Assembly (NCBI RefSeq): GCF_030532265.1
Contig: NZ_JAUNLM010000019.1
Span: forward strand, 1-36,357
Source: Clostridium sp.
GTDB lineage: Bacteria > Bacillota > Clostridia > Clostridiales > Clostridiaceae
Direction of reading: 5' to 3'
DNA length: 36,357 nucleotides
Below the pieces are notes generated by a model. The model saw only the letters and a program-made list of their open reading frames with translations, was not told where the DNA came from and did no database searches. The translations under genes and the position numbers were made by a program. Shown piece after piece: positions 1 through 10,761 of this stretch; the stretch's first letter is position 1; every line of letters starts with the position of its first letter.

Positions 1-2200
1 CTTTTCCACCTCTATTTTGAACCTTATATTCAGTTATAGGTGTTCTCTTACCAAACCCATTTTCACTAACTACTAATAAATCTTCCTCATCTACTGCTAT
101 ATCCATGCATACCGCTACATCATCATCATTTAATGTTATAGCTTTAACCCCTGAAGCTGTTCTTCCCATTGGTCTAACATCTTTTTCATTAAACTTAATT
201 GCTAAACCATTTTGAGTAACCATTATTATGTTAGCATCTCCTCTAGTCATTTTAACTTTAAGAAGTTCATCTCCTTCTCTTAAGTTAATAGCTATAAGTC
301 CACTCTTTCTTAAATTCTTAAATTCTGAAAGACTTGTTTTCTTAACTATACCATTTTTAGTTCCCATAAACAGATATCCATCTTCATAAACATCATTTAC
401 AGTAAGTACAGTTTCTATTCTTTCATCTGACTCTATTTGAATAAGGTTTATTAAATTTGTTCCTTTTGCAGCTCTACCAGCCTCTGGTATTTGATATCCC
501 CTTAACTTATATACTCTTCCTCTATTTGTAAAGAATAATATGTCAGCATGTGTTGAAGTAACCATTACATGTTCTACAAAATCATCTTCTTTAGTAGACA
601 TTGCCTGGATTCCCTTTCCACCTCTTTTTTGTGCTGAATAGACGTCAGAGGTAATTCTCTTAATATATCCTGAGTGAGTTAATGTTATTACTATTTCTCT
701 CTCTTGAATTAAATCTTCTACATCTATTTCATTAACATTTGCTTCTATTTCTGTTCTTCTTTCATCACTATATTTATTCTTTATTTCTAATAATTCATCT
801 TTTATTACTGAAAGAAGTTTTTCTTCACTTTCTAAAATTGATTTTAAGTACTCTATTTCTTTCATAAGTGCATTGTACTCATCTTCAATTTTGTCTCTTT
901 CAAGACCAGTAAGTCTTCTTAGTCTCATTTCCAATATAGCTTGACTTTGCTTCTCTGAAAGATTAAATCTTTCCATAAGTGTATTTTTAGCTATTTCTGA
1001 TGTCTTAGAATTTCTTATTATACTTATAACTTCATCAATGTGATCTAAAGCTATTCTCAATCCTTCTAAAATATGTGCTCTAGCTTCTGCTTTATTTAAT
1101 TCAAATAAAGTTCTTCTAGTTATAACTTCTTTTTGGAATTCTATATAATGTTTAAGTATTTGCTTTAAATTTAGTATTTGTGGTTGATTATCAACTAATG
1201 CAAGCATTGTTACCCCAAATGTATCTTGCATTTTTGTATGCTTATAAAGAAGATTTAAAACTACATTAGGATTTGCATCCCTCTTTAGTTCTATAACAAT
1301 TCTCATACCTTCTCTATCTGATTCATCTCTTAAATCTGATATTCCATTTATTCTCTTGTCTTTTACTAATTCTGCTATATTCTCTATAAGCTTAGCTTTA
1401 TTTACTTGATACGGTATCTCTGTAACAATTATTTTATTTCTATTGTTCTCTTCTTCAATTTCAGCCTTAGCTCTAACTATTACTTTACCCTTACCTGTTT
1501 CATAAGCTGATCTTATTCCTGATTTACCCATTATAGTAGCACCAGTTGGAAAATCTGGACCTTTTATAACAGTCATTAAATCAAGTACAGATAATTCTGG
1601 GTTATCTATAAGCATTATAGTACCATCTATAACTTCTCCTAAATTATGAGGAGGTATATTAGTTGCCATACCAACAGCTATACCTGATGATCCATTAACT
1701 AAAAGATTTGGAAATCTTGAAGGTAATACTGATGGCTCTTTCTCTTCCCCATCAAAATTTGGAATAAAATCTACTGTATCTTTACTTATATCTCTAATCA
1801 TCTGAGATGCTATTTTATTCATCTTTGCTTCTGTATATCTCATCGCAGCTGCACTATCTCCGTCTACAGAACCAAAGTTACCATGACCATCAACTAGCAT
1901 ATATCTCATTGAGAAATCTTGAGCCATTCTAACTAAAGCATCATAAACTGATGAATCACCATGTGGATGATACTTACCCAAAACTTCCCCTACTATTCTT
2001 GCACATTTTCTATAACCCTTTTCTGGGGCTAATCCTAATTCATGCATTGAAAATAATATTCTTCTATGAACTGGTTTTAACCCGTCTCTAACATCTGGAA
2101 GTGCACGACCAACTATAACACTCATAGCATAGTCTATATAACACTTTTTCATTTCGTTTTTTATATCTACGGGTATAACTCTTCCCTCATTAAAACTCAT
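1..2200 (-). CDS. gyrA: DNA gyrase subunit A (3' end beyond the window)
   Basis: Catalytic subunit of type II topoisomerase; with GyrB it introduces negative supercoils in the cytoplasm. My translation from the ATG at 2200 begins [17 protein letters not shown] and stays open to base 1 (about 733 codons; the family is usually 800-850, so the C-terminal end is cut off). Visible landmarks are the catalytic region AMRYTEAK with Tyr122, and the quinolone-determining segment [13 protein letters not shown] with Ser83 and Asp87, the residues associated with susceptibility. The GyrA-box QKRGGKG starts the C-terminal DNA-wrapping domain. A second QNRGGK-like motif sits at the window edge. The start is supported by GAGGTG 6-9 bases upstream. 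It lies 22 bp after gyrB and is probably co-transcribed with it. Confidence 0.97.
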   Translation of the reverse strand, partial: MSFNEGRVIPVDIKNEMKKCYIDYAMSVIVGRALPDVRDGLKPVHRRILFSMHELGLAPEKGYRKCARIVGEVLGKYHPHGDSSVYDALVRMAQDFSMRYMLVDGHGNFGSVDGDSAAAMRYTEAKMNKIASQMIRDISKDTVDFIPNFDGEEKEPSVLPSRFPNLLVNGSSGIAVGMATNIPPHNLGEVIDGTIMLIDNPELSVLDLMTVIKGPDFPTGATIMGKSGIRSAYETGKGKVIVRAKAEIEEENNRNKIIVTEIPYQVNKAKLIENIAELVKDKRINGISDLRDESDREGMRIVIELKRDANPNVVLNLLYKHTKMQDTFGVTMLALVDNQPQILNLKQILKHYIEFQKEVITRRTLFELNKAEARAHILEGLRIALDHIDEVISIIRNSKTSEIAKNTLMERFNLSEKQSQAILEMRLRRLTGLERDKIEDEYNALMKEIEYLKSILESEEKLLSVIKDELLEIKNKYSDERRTEIEANVNEIDVEDLIQEREIVITLTHSGYIKRITSDVYSAQKRGGKGIQAMSTKEDDFVEHVMVTSTHADILFFTNRGRVYKLRGYQIPEAGRAAKGTNLINLIQIESDERIETVLTVNDVYEDGYLFMGTKNGIVKKTSLSEFKNLRKSGLIAINLREGDELLKVKMTRGDANIIMVTQNGLAIKFNEKDVRPMGRTASGVKAITLNDDDVAVCMDIAVDEEDLLVVSENGFGKRTPITEYKVQNRGGK

Positions 2201-2222
2201 GTACTTCACCTCGTATTTAGTA

Positions 2223-4142
<1,920 letters not shown>

Positions 4143-4185
4143 CTAAAATTTTATTTTGAATCCTATAGGCGAAGGCATCTTTGAT

Positions 4186-4446
4186 CTATGGATTATAATC
4201 TAAATCTGTTCTTTTAGTTAGTGTTGATGAAGAAATAGGGGATAAGTATATTTTACTTTTCTTATCAACCTCTGCTATAACAAATGATTTTGGCTTATCT
4301 TTTGTTATTCTTTCCACAAATCCATCTTCTTCTGCCATTCTTAAAAATTGAATTGTATCAGAACTATACATTGTTGTTTGTAAATCAAAAATTCCAATAA
4401 CATCTTTTATAGGCACTACAACATTCTCACCTAAGTGTAAAAACAT
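4186..4446 (-). CDS. remB: RemB-like extracellular matrix regulator (DUF370)
   Basis: A small 86-residue protein starting MFLHLGENVVVPIKDVIGIFDL, the signature of the RemB/YaaB branch of DUF370. In Bacillus subtilis RemA binds DNA and RemB is a less characterised paralogue linked to matrix gene control. The conserved position between recF and gyrB is the strongest support for the assignment. GGAGG precedes the ATG by about eight bases. Spacing to recF is only 15 bp, so the two are probably co-transcribed. Its molecular role in clostridia is unknown. Only family membership is seen here. Confidence 0.88.
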   Translation of the reverse strand: MFLHLGENVVVPIKDVIGIFDLQTTMYSSDTIQFLRMAEEDGFVERITKDKPKSFVIAEVDKKSKIYLSPISSSTLTKRTDLDYNP

Positions 4447-4461
4447 TCAGAATTCCTCCTT

Positions 4462-5547
4462 CTATTTTGAGACTATTCCCTCTTTAACTTTAAATAGCTT
4501 TGAATCACCATTTAAGTAATTATTCAAATCTTCTATTCCAGTACATGTTATTATTGTTTGTATATCTTTAATAGAACTTAGAACATACCTTTTTCTATTG
4601 AAATCTAACTCTGATAACACATCATCTAATAAAAGTACTGGATATTCACCAGTTTTCTCTTTTATAATCCTCAAGGATGCAAACTTCATAGTAAGAACTG
4701 CCGTTCTCTGTTGACCTTGGGATCCAAAGCTTTTTGTATCAACATTGTTTATATAAACAGAAAAATCATCTCTATGAGGCCCATTGCCAGTTATCCCCTT
4801 ATCCATATCTCTTTTTCTATTCTTTTTTAATGTTTCATAAAAATCATTTTGAATATTATCTAAATTTTTTATTGTAGAATTATATTTAAATTCAACATCT
4901 TCTTTTCCTGATGTAATATCCTTATGTATCTCTTTGGAATATTCGTTTAAAGACTTTAAATAAGATAATCTCTGCTCAATTATATAAGCTCCAAAATTTG
5001 ATAACTGAAGATCATATATATCTAACATCTCTAAATCAAGATTTCTATTTTTTAGAATTATATTTCTTTCGTTCATTACTTTATTGTATTGAACTAAATT
5101 ATAATAATACTTAGAGTCTAATTGACATAATTCCATATCTATAAATTTTCTTCTTATTCCTGGAGAATCTTTTATAATTTTTAGGTCTTCCGGAGAAAAC
5201 ATAACAACATTAAAATTACCAAATAATTCTCCTATTTTATTTATTTTTACAGAATTTACCTTTATAATTTTTTTACCGTCTTTTAGGATGTTAATATCTA
5301 TTTTTTTATCTAATCGATTTTTGCCAACACTTACACTTAGAAATGCAACTTCACTATTCCAATTTATAAGGTCCTTATCACGTGAAGTCCTATGTGATTT
5401 AGCAAAACCACAATAATATATAGCTTCTAATATGTTCGTCTTACCTTGTGCATTATCGCCCATAAAAACATTAACGTGTCTTCCTAAATCTATTTCTAAA
5501 TTTTCATAATTTCTATAATTTATTAATTTAAGCTTTTTTACATACAT
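4462..5547 (-). CDS. recF: DNA replication and repair protein RecF
   Basis: SMC-like ATPase that acts with RecO and RecR to load RecA at single-strand gaps. Length 361 residues is typical. The Walker A motif GDNAQGKTN is at residues 30-38, the ABC signature-like SQGQQRTAVL is in the C-terminal third, and the Walker B motif LLLDDVLSELD follows with the D-loop. The N-terminus MYVKKLKLINYRNYENLEID is the classic RecF start. It belongs to the dnaN-yaaA-recF-remB-gyrB run. The 88-bp gap to yaaA shows no clear terminator. Confidence 0.97.
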   Translation of the reverse strand: MYVKKLKLINYRNYENLEIDLGRHVNVFMGDNAQGKTNILEAIYYCGFAKSHRTSRDKDLINWNSEVAFLSVSVGKNRLDKKIDINILKDGKKIIKVNSVKINKIGELFGNFNVVMFSPEDLKIIKDSPGIRRKFIDMELCQLDSKYYYNLVQYNKVMNERNIILKNRNLDLEMLDIYDLQLSNFGAYIIEQRLSYLKSLNEYSKEIHKDITSGKEDVEFKYNSTIKNLDNIQNDFYETLKKNRKRDMDKGITGNGPHRDDFSVYINNVDTKSFGSQGQQRTAVLTMKFASLRIIKEKTGEYPVLLLDDVLSELDFNRKRYVLSSIKDIQTIITCTGIEDLNNYLNGDSKLFKVKEGIVSK

Positions 5548-5635
5548 TTATAAACACCCATATTAATTATATCATATTAAAATAATAAAAGCTTATGTTT
5601 ATGAGAATGTAACTAATATAGTCCTCTAAATAAAG

Positions 5636-5842
5636 CTATATTACCTTATAGCTTTCCCCATCAAACTCAACTATATCGTTAATTCTTATTTTTTTTCCTC
5701 TTTGAGTACAAACTTCACCATTTACCTTAACCATTTCATCCATTATATATACTTTAGCTTCTGATCCTAATGATGCAATACCAGCCCATTTTAAAAAAGC
5801 ATCTAATTTTATGAATTCTGTATTTATTTTAATTTCTTGCAT
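5636..5842 (-). CDS. yaaA: S4-domain RNA-binding protein YaaA
   Basis: A 68-residue single S4-domain protein of the YaaA/RlbA family, always between dnaN and recF in Firmicutes. The S4 core is visible as FIKLDAFLKWAGIASLGSEAK, then VKVNGEVCTQRGKKIRINDIVEF. The family is thought to bind RNA or ribosomes; its exact target here is unknown. The start (MQEIKINTEF) fits the family but has no Shine-Dalgarno directly upstream. The only good one, GGAGG at 5891-5895, is about 48 bases away, in front of an 11-codon leader and an 8-bp stem. See the separate leader entry. Confidence 0.92.
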   Translation of the reverse strand: MQEIKINTEFIKLDAFLKWAGIASLGSEAKVYIMDEMVKVNGEVCTQRGKKIRINDIVEFDGESYKVI

Positions 5843-5895
5843 TTTTATTCATAACCAATGTATATAATTTGAATATTTATGCATTGGTTTTCCTC
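5843..5895 (-). promoter_or_regulatory. yaaA leader: 11-codon ORF and stem between the Shine-Dalgarno and start codon
   Basis: Read on the minus strand, GGAGG (5895-5891) is followed after seven bases by an ATG (5884) encoding MHKYSNYIHWL and a TGA ending at 5849, six bases before the yaaA ATG and in the same frame. The leader also has the inverted repeat AACCAATG (5889-5882) and CATTGGTT (5860-5853). This 8-bp stem would extrude about 37 bases and bring GGAGG close to the yaaA start. Either translational coupling or a folded ribosome-binding site could explain how yaaA is translated. The sequence elements are seen; the mechanism is inferred. Confidence 0.55.
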
Positions 5896-5900
5896 CTTTT

Positions 5901-7001
5901 TTATCTTATTAATCTAACAGGTAATACTAGATATTTATAATTATCAGCATCTTTTGCTTTTATAATACAAGGACTTACACTTGAAGTCATTTCCATTACA
6001 ACTTCTTCATCTTCAAAATTCTTTAAAACATCAATTAAATATCTTGAGTTAAATGCAATTTGAATTTTTTCTCCTTGCAGATTTATGAAAACTTCTTCTC
6101 TTACTTTTCCCAATTGAGAATTTGAAGTTATAACTAATGCATCATCTTGAACATCTAATTTAATAAGATTATTATTTCCATCTTTAGCCATTAAAGATGC
6201 TCTTTCTATTCCATTTTGAAGATCTTGTTTTTTAACAGTAACTAACAACTTATGTTCTTCAGGAAGTAATGACTTATAATTAACAAATTTTCCTTCTAAA
6301 AGTCTTGAAATTATTCTTGTTTTGTTTAAATTAAATAAAATATGATTATTTGTAAATGTTATTTGTACTAAATCATTAACATCTTCTAATATTTTTGATA
6401 CTTCATTTAAAGTTTTGCCAGGAATTACAATTTCTATATCAAAATCACTATCTAAATATTCACTTCTTATAGCTAATCTATATCCATCTAAAGCAACTAG
6501 ATTTAATGTTCTCTCTTTAACTTCGAACAATATTCCTTGAAGTATTGGTCTAGTTTCATCTTGAGCAGTTGCAAATGATGTACATTTAATCATATTTTTT
6601 AATATATTTTGTGGAACTTCAATTTGCATATTTTCATTTAGCTTTGGTAGTTCTGGAAATTCATCTGAATTCATATAAACTACATTGAATACTGATTTTT
6701 CACATGTTATTTGAACAGTATCATTTTCCATAGTTTCTATTTTTATATCTGAATTTGGTAATTTACGTATTATTTCACCAAATATTTTTGCATCTATTAC
6801 AATACTACCTTCACTTATTACATCTGCTTCAACTTTAGTTTCTATACTAACATCCATATCTGAACCAATTAATGTTAATCCTTCTTTATTAGCATTTATA
6901 TATATACCTTCTAATACAGACATAGTTGATTTTCCTGTAATAGCTTTTTGTACTATTGATATTCCTTCTTGTAACTTTTGTTTTTCACATATAAAGATCA
7001 T
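5901..7001 (-). CDS. dnaN: DNA polymerase III sliding clamp (beta subunit)
   Basis: Ring-forming processivity factor of the replicative polymerase, 366 residues, three clamp folds. It starts MIFICEKQKLQEGISIVQKAI and ends in the canonical LVLPVRLIR motif, which forms part of the protein-binding cleft. AGGAGG precedes the ATG. The gene is immediately downstream of dnaA across the origin unwinding region, so dnaN transcription may start within or read through oriC. Normal length, no irregularity. Confidence 0.98.
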   Translation of the reverse strand: MIFICEKQKLQEGISIVQKAITGKSTMSVLEGIYINANKEGLTLIGSDMDVSIETKVEADVISEGSIVIDAKIFGEIIRKLPNSDIKIETMENDTVQITCEKSVFNVVYMNSDEFPELPKLNENMQIEVPQNILKNMIKCTSFATAQDETRPILQGILFEVKERTLNLVALDGYRLAIRSEYLDSDFDIEIVIPGKTLNEVSKILEDVNDLVQITFTNNHILFNLNKTRIISRLLEGKFVNYKSLLPEEHKLLVTVKKQDLQNGIERASLMAKDGNNNLIKLDVQDDALVITSNSQLGKVREEVFINLQGEKIQIAFNSRYLIDVLKNFEDEEVVMEMTSSVSPCIIKAKDADNYKYLVLPVRLIR

Positions 7002-7017
7002 TAAATATCCTCCTTAT

Positions 7018-7264
7018 TTATACACAGGTAAGTTTAGTTTATTTTAGTTAGATAAATATAATTTATATAGTAATAATAGTAGTAGGGCATGTGGATATGT
7101 TGATAAGTATTCTAAAGCTAGTAAAATCAACAACATTATATAAAAAAATATTGTGGATAAGTCAGTAACTTTTTATACATCTTATCCACAGTTATCAACA
7201 ATTTATTTTATTTAAATAGTTATCCACATGTTATTATAAAGTTATTATAAACAATTGTTGATAA
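7018..7264. other. oriC, dnaA-dnaN part (DnaA-box cluster)
   Basis: This intergenic region holds eight DnaA-box-like 9-mers. On plus: TTATACACA 7018, TTATCCACA 7182 and 7220, TTATCAACA 7192. On minus (read TGTGGATAA or TGTTGATAA on plus): 7152, 7098 and 7256, plus a one-mismatch TGTGGATAT at 7090. The consensus TTATNCACA and the frequent clostridial variant TTATCAACA are both present. The AT-rich stretch and trinucleotide repeats beside the 7090 and 7098 boxes form the likely unwinding site, listed separately. Together with the cluster beyond dnaA this makes a bipartite origin. Confidence 0.93.
7030..7106. other. Origin unwinding module: AT-rich element, DnaA-trios, two DnaA boxes
   Basis: Reading plus strand there is an almost pure A/T segment (7031-7067), then six consecutive trios TAG TAA TAA TAG TAG TAG at 7068-7085, a GC-containing GGCA spacer, and two DnaA boxes in tandem at 7090-7098 and 7098-7106. 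This order matches the basal unwinding system described for Bacillus subtilis oriC, in which DnaA spreads from the boxes onto trios and strips one strand. The assignment comes from pattern match. Strand opening itself is inferred. Confidence 0.8.
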
Positions 7265-7275
7265 GAATATAAAAA

Positions 7276-8634
7276 TTAACCTTGTGTTAGTTTTTTTGTA
7301 ATATCATCAATTGTATGTTGTAAACTTTCATCTCTATTTAAGTTATCAGATATTTTTTCATAAGCATGAATAACGGTAGTATGATCTCTACCACCAAATT
7401 CTTCACCTATTTTAGGCAAAGACATATCTGTTAGTTTTCTACTTAAATACATTGCAATTTGTCTTGGGTAAGAGACATTACGAGTTCTTCTTTGAGACTT
7501 TAAATCTTCAACTCTTAAATTGAAATAGTTAGCTACTACATCTTGAATTATTTCTATAGTAATGTGTTTACTTTGTTTTTTAGAAATAATATCTTTAAGA
7601 GCTTCAGATGCTAAATCTACTGTTATTTCTCTATTTGTTAAAGATGAGTATGCTACAATTCTAATTAAAGCACCTTCTAATTCTCTAATATTTGATTTTA
7701 TTTTTGTAGCTATATATACCATTACTTCATTTGCTACATTTAATTTTTCTACATCAGCTTTTTTCTTTAATATTGCCATTCTAGTTTCAAAATCAGGAAC
7801 TTGAATATCAGCGATAAGTCCCCATTCAAATCTAGAACGTAATCTATCCTCTAATGTAGGAATTTCTTTTGGTGGTCTATCTGATGATAAGATTATTTGT
7901 TTGTTTGCATCATGTAATGCATTAAATGTATGGAAAAATTCTTCTTGAGTTCGTTCTTTTCCAGCTATAAATTGAATATCATCAATTAAAAGTACATCTA
8001 CATTTCTATATTTATTTCTAAAGTCTTCATTTTTATCGTCCTTAATAGCATTTATTAATTCGTTAGTAAACTTTTCTGATGAAACATAAACAACTTTTGC
8101 ATTTTTATTATTTTGTAAAACATAATGACCAATAGCATGCATTAAGTGAGTTTTTCCAAGTCCAACGCCTCCATATATAAATAATGGATTATATGCTTTG
8201 GCTGGAGATTCAGCAACTGCAAGTGAAGCTGCATGAGCAAATCTATTACTATTACCTATTACGAAAGAATCAAAAGTATATTTAGGGTTAAGGTTTGTAT
8301 TCATCTCATCATTTACTATTATTTTTTTATCATTATTTAAGCTTCTTTTTTGTTTTTTATTTTCTTCTTCATTACCCTGAACTTCAGAAGCTATTAAAAA
8401 TTGAATTGTATAAAGTTTAGAACAAATTGCTTTTATTGAATTGGCTACTAAATCCTTATATCTTTTTTCAAGTATTTCTTGAGTGAATGCATTAGGAACA
8501 CTAATTTTAATAGTATCAGAAGACATAGAAATAGGTTCGCAGCTTTTAATCCATGTATTAAAGCTAACTTCGCTTAATTCGCTTTTTATGATATTCAATG
8601 TTTTTTCCCACAATTCTTTCAGCTCTGCATCCAT
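7276..8634 (-). CDS. dnaA: Chromosomal replication initiator DnaA
   Basis: AAA+ initiator of 452 residues that binds the flanking DnaA boxes and opens oriC. The N-terminal helicase-loading domain (residues 1-80) is followed by a linker and then the AAA+ domain. That domain has Walker [10 protein letters not shown] at about 155-163, Walker [14 protein letters not shown], and the DnaA-type arginine region LRSRFEWGL. The C-terminal DNA-binding domain carries the signature [25 protein letters not shown]-type Shine-Dalgarno lies before the ATG. DnaA boxes on both sides imply autoregulation, an inference from known dnaA promoters. Confidence 0.98.
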   Translation of the reverse strand: MDAELKELWEKTLNIIKSELSEVSFNTWIKSCEPISMSSDTIKISVPNAFTQEILEKRYKDLVANSIKAICSKLYTIQFLIASEVQGNEEENKKQKRSLNNDKKIIVNDEMNTNLNPKYTFDSFVIGNSNRFAHAASLAVAESPAKAYNPLFIYGGVGLGKTHLMHAIGHYVLQNNKNAKVVYVSSEKFTNELINAIKDDKNEDFRNKYRNVDVLLIDDIQFIAGKERTQEEFFHTFNALHDANKQIILSSDRPPKEIPTLEDRLRSRFEWGLIADIQVPDFETRMAILKKKADVEKLNVANEVMVYIATKIKSNIRELEGALIRIVAYSSLTNREITVDLASEALKDIISKKQSKHITIEIIQDVVANYFNLRVEDLKSQRRTRNVSYPRQIAMYLSRKLTDMSLPKIGEEFGGRDHTTVIHAYEKISDNLNRDESLQHTIDDITKKLTQG

Positions 8635-8696
8635 TTCCGATCCTCCATAAAAATTTTTATTTTATTTTTTTATAAATACAATACAATAATAACAAC

Positions 8697-9053
8697 ATAT
8701 CAACAATTTATTAACAAAATAAGATTTATAAAAATATATGTATATAAAGATATTCACATGTTGATAATTATGTTGATTTAAATATAAAAATTAAAGTTAT
8801 TAACATATGTAAGTTATTAAATATTTAACAGTTTAATTTAACTCAAAATCGCATAAAATAATAAAAAAAGTAGATTAATTTAAAAATTTTGAGAAAAAAA
8901 GAACAAGTTATCAACAGATATATCCACAGTTGTGGATAAGTTCCATTTAATAACAAGTTATTCACAATATATTAATTATGATACCATAAGTAAATAGGGG
9001 GATTCAATAAGTTATCCACAATTTTTAAAATATACTATCCTTAATTATCAACA
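8697..9053. other. oriC, rpmH-dnaA part (DnaA-box cluster)
   Basis: The 536-bp gap between dnaA and rpmH holds no gene but a second box cluster. Exact matches are TGTTGATAA 8759, TTATCAACA 8908, TGTGGATAA 8931, TTATTCACA 8958, TTATCCACA 9012 and TTATCAACA 9045. One-mismatch boxes are at 8697, 8750 and 8920. Boxes at 8908-8939 form a tight group of three. The region must also hold the dnaA promoter. A weak minus-strand candidate (TTGAGT at 8846-8841, TATTTA at 8823-8818, 17-bp spacer) overlaps no box. The rpmH promoter is at the right edge. Confidence 0.9.
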
Positions 9054-9066
9054 ATTAGCTATATTC

Positions 9067-9095
9067 TTGACATAATAAATGGATATATATATAAT
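9067..9095 (+). promoter_or_regulatory. Promoter of rpmH
   Basis: Consensus vegetative promoter: TTGACA (9067-9072), 17-bp spacer, TATAAT (9090-9095). It directs transcription away from oriC into rpmH. The last DnaA box (9045-9053) is 14 bp upstream of the -35 element. Confidence 0.85.
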
Positions 9096-9170
9096 GATAA
9101 GGTAAATCTAAAATATGATAAGTATAGTTATTTTGCTATATAAATTTTTTATTGAAGGGAGTGTAGTGTA

Positions 9171-9305
9171 ATGTTCATGACATACCAACCTAAAAAAAGA
9201 CAAAGAAAAAAAGAACATGGCTTCAGAAAGAGAATGAAAACTGCATCAGGTAGAAACATTCTAAGAAAAAGAAGACAAAAAGGTAGAAAAAAATTAACAG
9301 CATAA
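9171..9305 (+). CDS. rpmH: 50S ribosomal protein L34
   Basis: A very basic 44-residue protein, [18 protein letters not shown] to KGRKKLTA, the invariant L34 pattern with conserved GFRKRM and RKRRQKGRK. It is a structural protein of the large subunit. I chose the first ATG because GAAGGGAG lies about nine bases upstream; the in-frame ATG two codons later is possible. It is first gene of the rpmH-rnpA-yidD-yidC-khpB cluster. A hairpin with a T-run directly after its stop codon suggests that most transcripts end before rnpA. Confidence 0.96.
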   Translation: MFMTYQPKKRQRKKEHGFRKRMKTASGRNILRKRRQKGRKKLTA

Positions 9306-9330
9306 GGGCCGCATTTTAGTGGCCTTTTTT
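9304..9330 (+). terminator. Partial terminator or attenuator between rpmH and rnpA
   Basis: The stem AAGGGCCGC pairs with GTGGCCTTT around the loop ATTTTA (with two G-U pairs) and ends in a T-run. It starts inside the rpmH stop codon. Since rnpA has no obvious promoter in the remaining 35 bp, partial read-through would set a high L34 to low RnpA ratio. That functional reading is inferred. Confidence 0.7.
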
Positions 9331-9365
9331 CTACAATGTAGGAAAAAAAGGAGTATTAAATACCC

Positions 9366-9740
9366 ATGATATACAGATTAAAAAAGAATAATGAATTTAG
9401 AATAGTATATAGAAGAGGTAAATCTATAGCTAATAATCTTTTGGTATTATATACTTATAATAATAGAAGAAACAGAAATATAGATGGAAGTCTTTATAAT
9501 AAAATCGGAGTGTCTGTTAGTAAAAAAGTTGGAAATAGCGTAGTTAGAAGTAGGAGCAAAAGATTAATAGTTGAATCTTATAGATTAAATGAAGCTTCTA
9601 TAAAAAAGGGGTTTGATTTTATATTTATTGCAAGAACAAATATGAAAGATAAAAGCTTTCATGAAGTTGAAAGAGCTATGAAAAATTTATTTAAGAAAGC
9701 AGGCCTATATAATGAAGAAGATAATTCTAATTCTGATTAG
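9366..9740 (+). CDS. rnpA: Ribonuclease P protein component
   Basis: Protein cofactor of RNase P, which matures tRNA 5' ends. It has 124 residues, and the basic, small sequence shows the family core [27 protein letters not shown]. The usual RNR motif (RNRxKR) reads RSRSKR here, a mild deviation. AAGGAG lies about 11 bases before the ATG, a slightly long spacing that suits the low expression expected after the rpmH terminator. The last 29 bases overlap yidD in another frame, so translation of the two may be coupled. Confidence 0.95.
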   Translation: MIYRLKKNNEFRIVYRRGKSIANNLLVLYTYNNRRNRNIDGSLYNKIGVSVSKKVGNSVVRSRSKRLIVESYRLNEASIKKGFDFIFIARTNMKDKSFHEVERAMKNLFKKAGLYNEEDNSNSD

Positions 9741-9921
9741 GTTTTATAGGAGAAATGTATCACCTTTAAAAAATTCATGTTGTAGGTATACTCCTACATG
9801 TTCACAATATGCTATAGATGCAATCCAAAAGTATGGGACTTTGAAAGGTAGTTTTATGGCTATTTGGAGAATTTTAAGGTGTAATCCTTTAAGTAAAGGT
9901 GGATATGACCCTGTTAAATAG
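9712..9921 (+). CDS. yidD: Membrane protein insertion efficiency factor YidD
   Basis: A 69-residue protein with an N-terminal amphipathic/hydrophobic stretch ([18 protein letters not shown]) and the YidD cysteine motifs [13 protein letters not shown] (Cys23, 24, 30) and [13 protein letters not shown] (Cys57). The family sits at the inner face of the membrane and aids YidC-dependent insertion. It begins inside rnpA (29-base overlap) and ends 20 bp before yidC. A purine-rich GAAGAAGATAAT within rnpA may serve as a weak ribosome-binding site. Position and motifs agree fully with the family. Confidence 0.95.
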   Translation: MKKIILILIRFYRRNVSPLKNSCCRYTPTCSQYAIDAIQKYGTLKGSFMAIWRILRCNPLSKGGYDPVK

Positions 9922-9941
9922 AGTATGGGAGGAAAAAATTT

Positions 9942-10712
9942 ATGATGACTTTGTTTCAACCGATAATTAAGTTTTTTACTATCATCTTTGATAAGTTGCA
10001 TCAATTAATTATAAATGTTGGTATAACGGATCCAGGATGGGCTTATGTTTTAGCGGTTATATTATTAACGGTAATAATAAAAACACTTGTTTTACCATTT
10101 AGTATAAAATCAGTTAAATCAACAAGAAAGATGCAGGAGTTTCAACCTGTAATTAAGAAAATCCAAGAAAAGTATAAAAATGACCCTCAAAAGGCTAATA
10201 TGGAAATGATGAAGGTATATAAAGAAAATAATATTAGTATGACTGGTGGATGTTTACCTATGTTGATTCCACTTCCTATATTAATGGCTCTTTATTACAC
10301 ATTTATGTATGGAGTACAAGGGATAAATGGAGTATCTTTCCTTTGGTTACCAGACCTTGCAGGAAAAGATCCTTATTATATATTACCAATACTTGCGGCA
10401 CTTAGTACATTTATACCATCATATTTAATGACAAAAGCAAACCCAGCTGCAGAGTCATCAGGTATGAATATGATGCCAATGAATATTGGTATGGCGTTAA
10501 TGATGGGATTTATGTCACTTAATTTCCCTGCAATTCTTGTTATATACTGGGTTATAGGTGGAATATATCAATTAGTTCAAACTTATTTCTTAAATGTTAA
10601 ACCAGTTATGGAAACAAAGAAGAAACAAGAAGCTGAAGAGGCATTAAGAGTAGAAAATAAAACTAAGTTTGCTATGCCTAAAGAATATGATAAGAAAAAG
10701 AAAAAGAAGTAA
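9942..10712 (+). CDS. yidC: Membrane protein insertase YidC/OxaA (SpoIIIJ type)
   Basis: A 256-residue insertase in the short Gram-positive format. Membrane segments appear at about 28-50 (WAYVLAVILLTVIIKTLVLP), 100-125, 140-165 and 180-215, with the cytoplasmic hairpin STRKMQEFQPVIKKIQEKY between the first two. No lipobox cysteine is seen near the N-terminus, unlike many Bacillus paralogues. The positively charged tail ends in repeated Lys, as expected for ribosome contact. GGGAGG precedes two adjacent ATG codons; the first was kept. It is followed by khpB, its usual partner gene. Confidence 0.95.
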   Translation: MMTLFQPIIKFFTIIFDKLHQLIINVGITDPGWAYVLAVILLTVIIKTLVLPFSIKSVKSTRKMQEFQPVIKKIQEKYKNDPQKANMEMMKVYKENNISMTGGCLPMLIPLPILMALYYTFMYGVQGINGVSFLWLPDLAGKDPYYILPILAALSTFIPSYLMTKANPAAESSGMNMMPMNIGMALMMGFMSLNFPAILVIYWVIGGIYQLVQTYFLNVKPVMETKKKQEAEEALRVENKTKFAMPKEYDKKKKKK

Positions 10713-10761
10713 TGTTCTTTGATATTATTTAGTATCGTATGAGAGTTGGTGAATAGGGTAT

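Noticed and set aside
5375-5390. TTATCACGTGAAGTCC inside recF, resembling parS
   Set aside because: Only the central CACGTGAA matches; both ends of the 16-bp consensus fail, and it lies in coding sequence.
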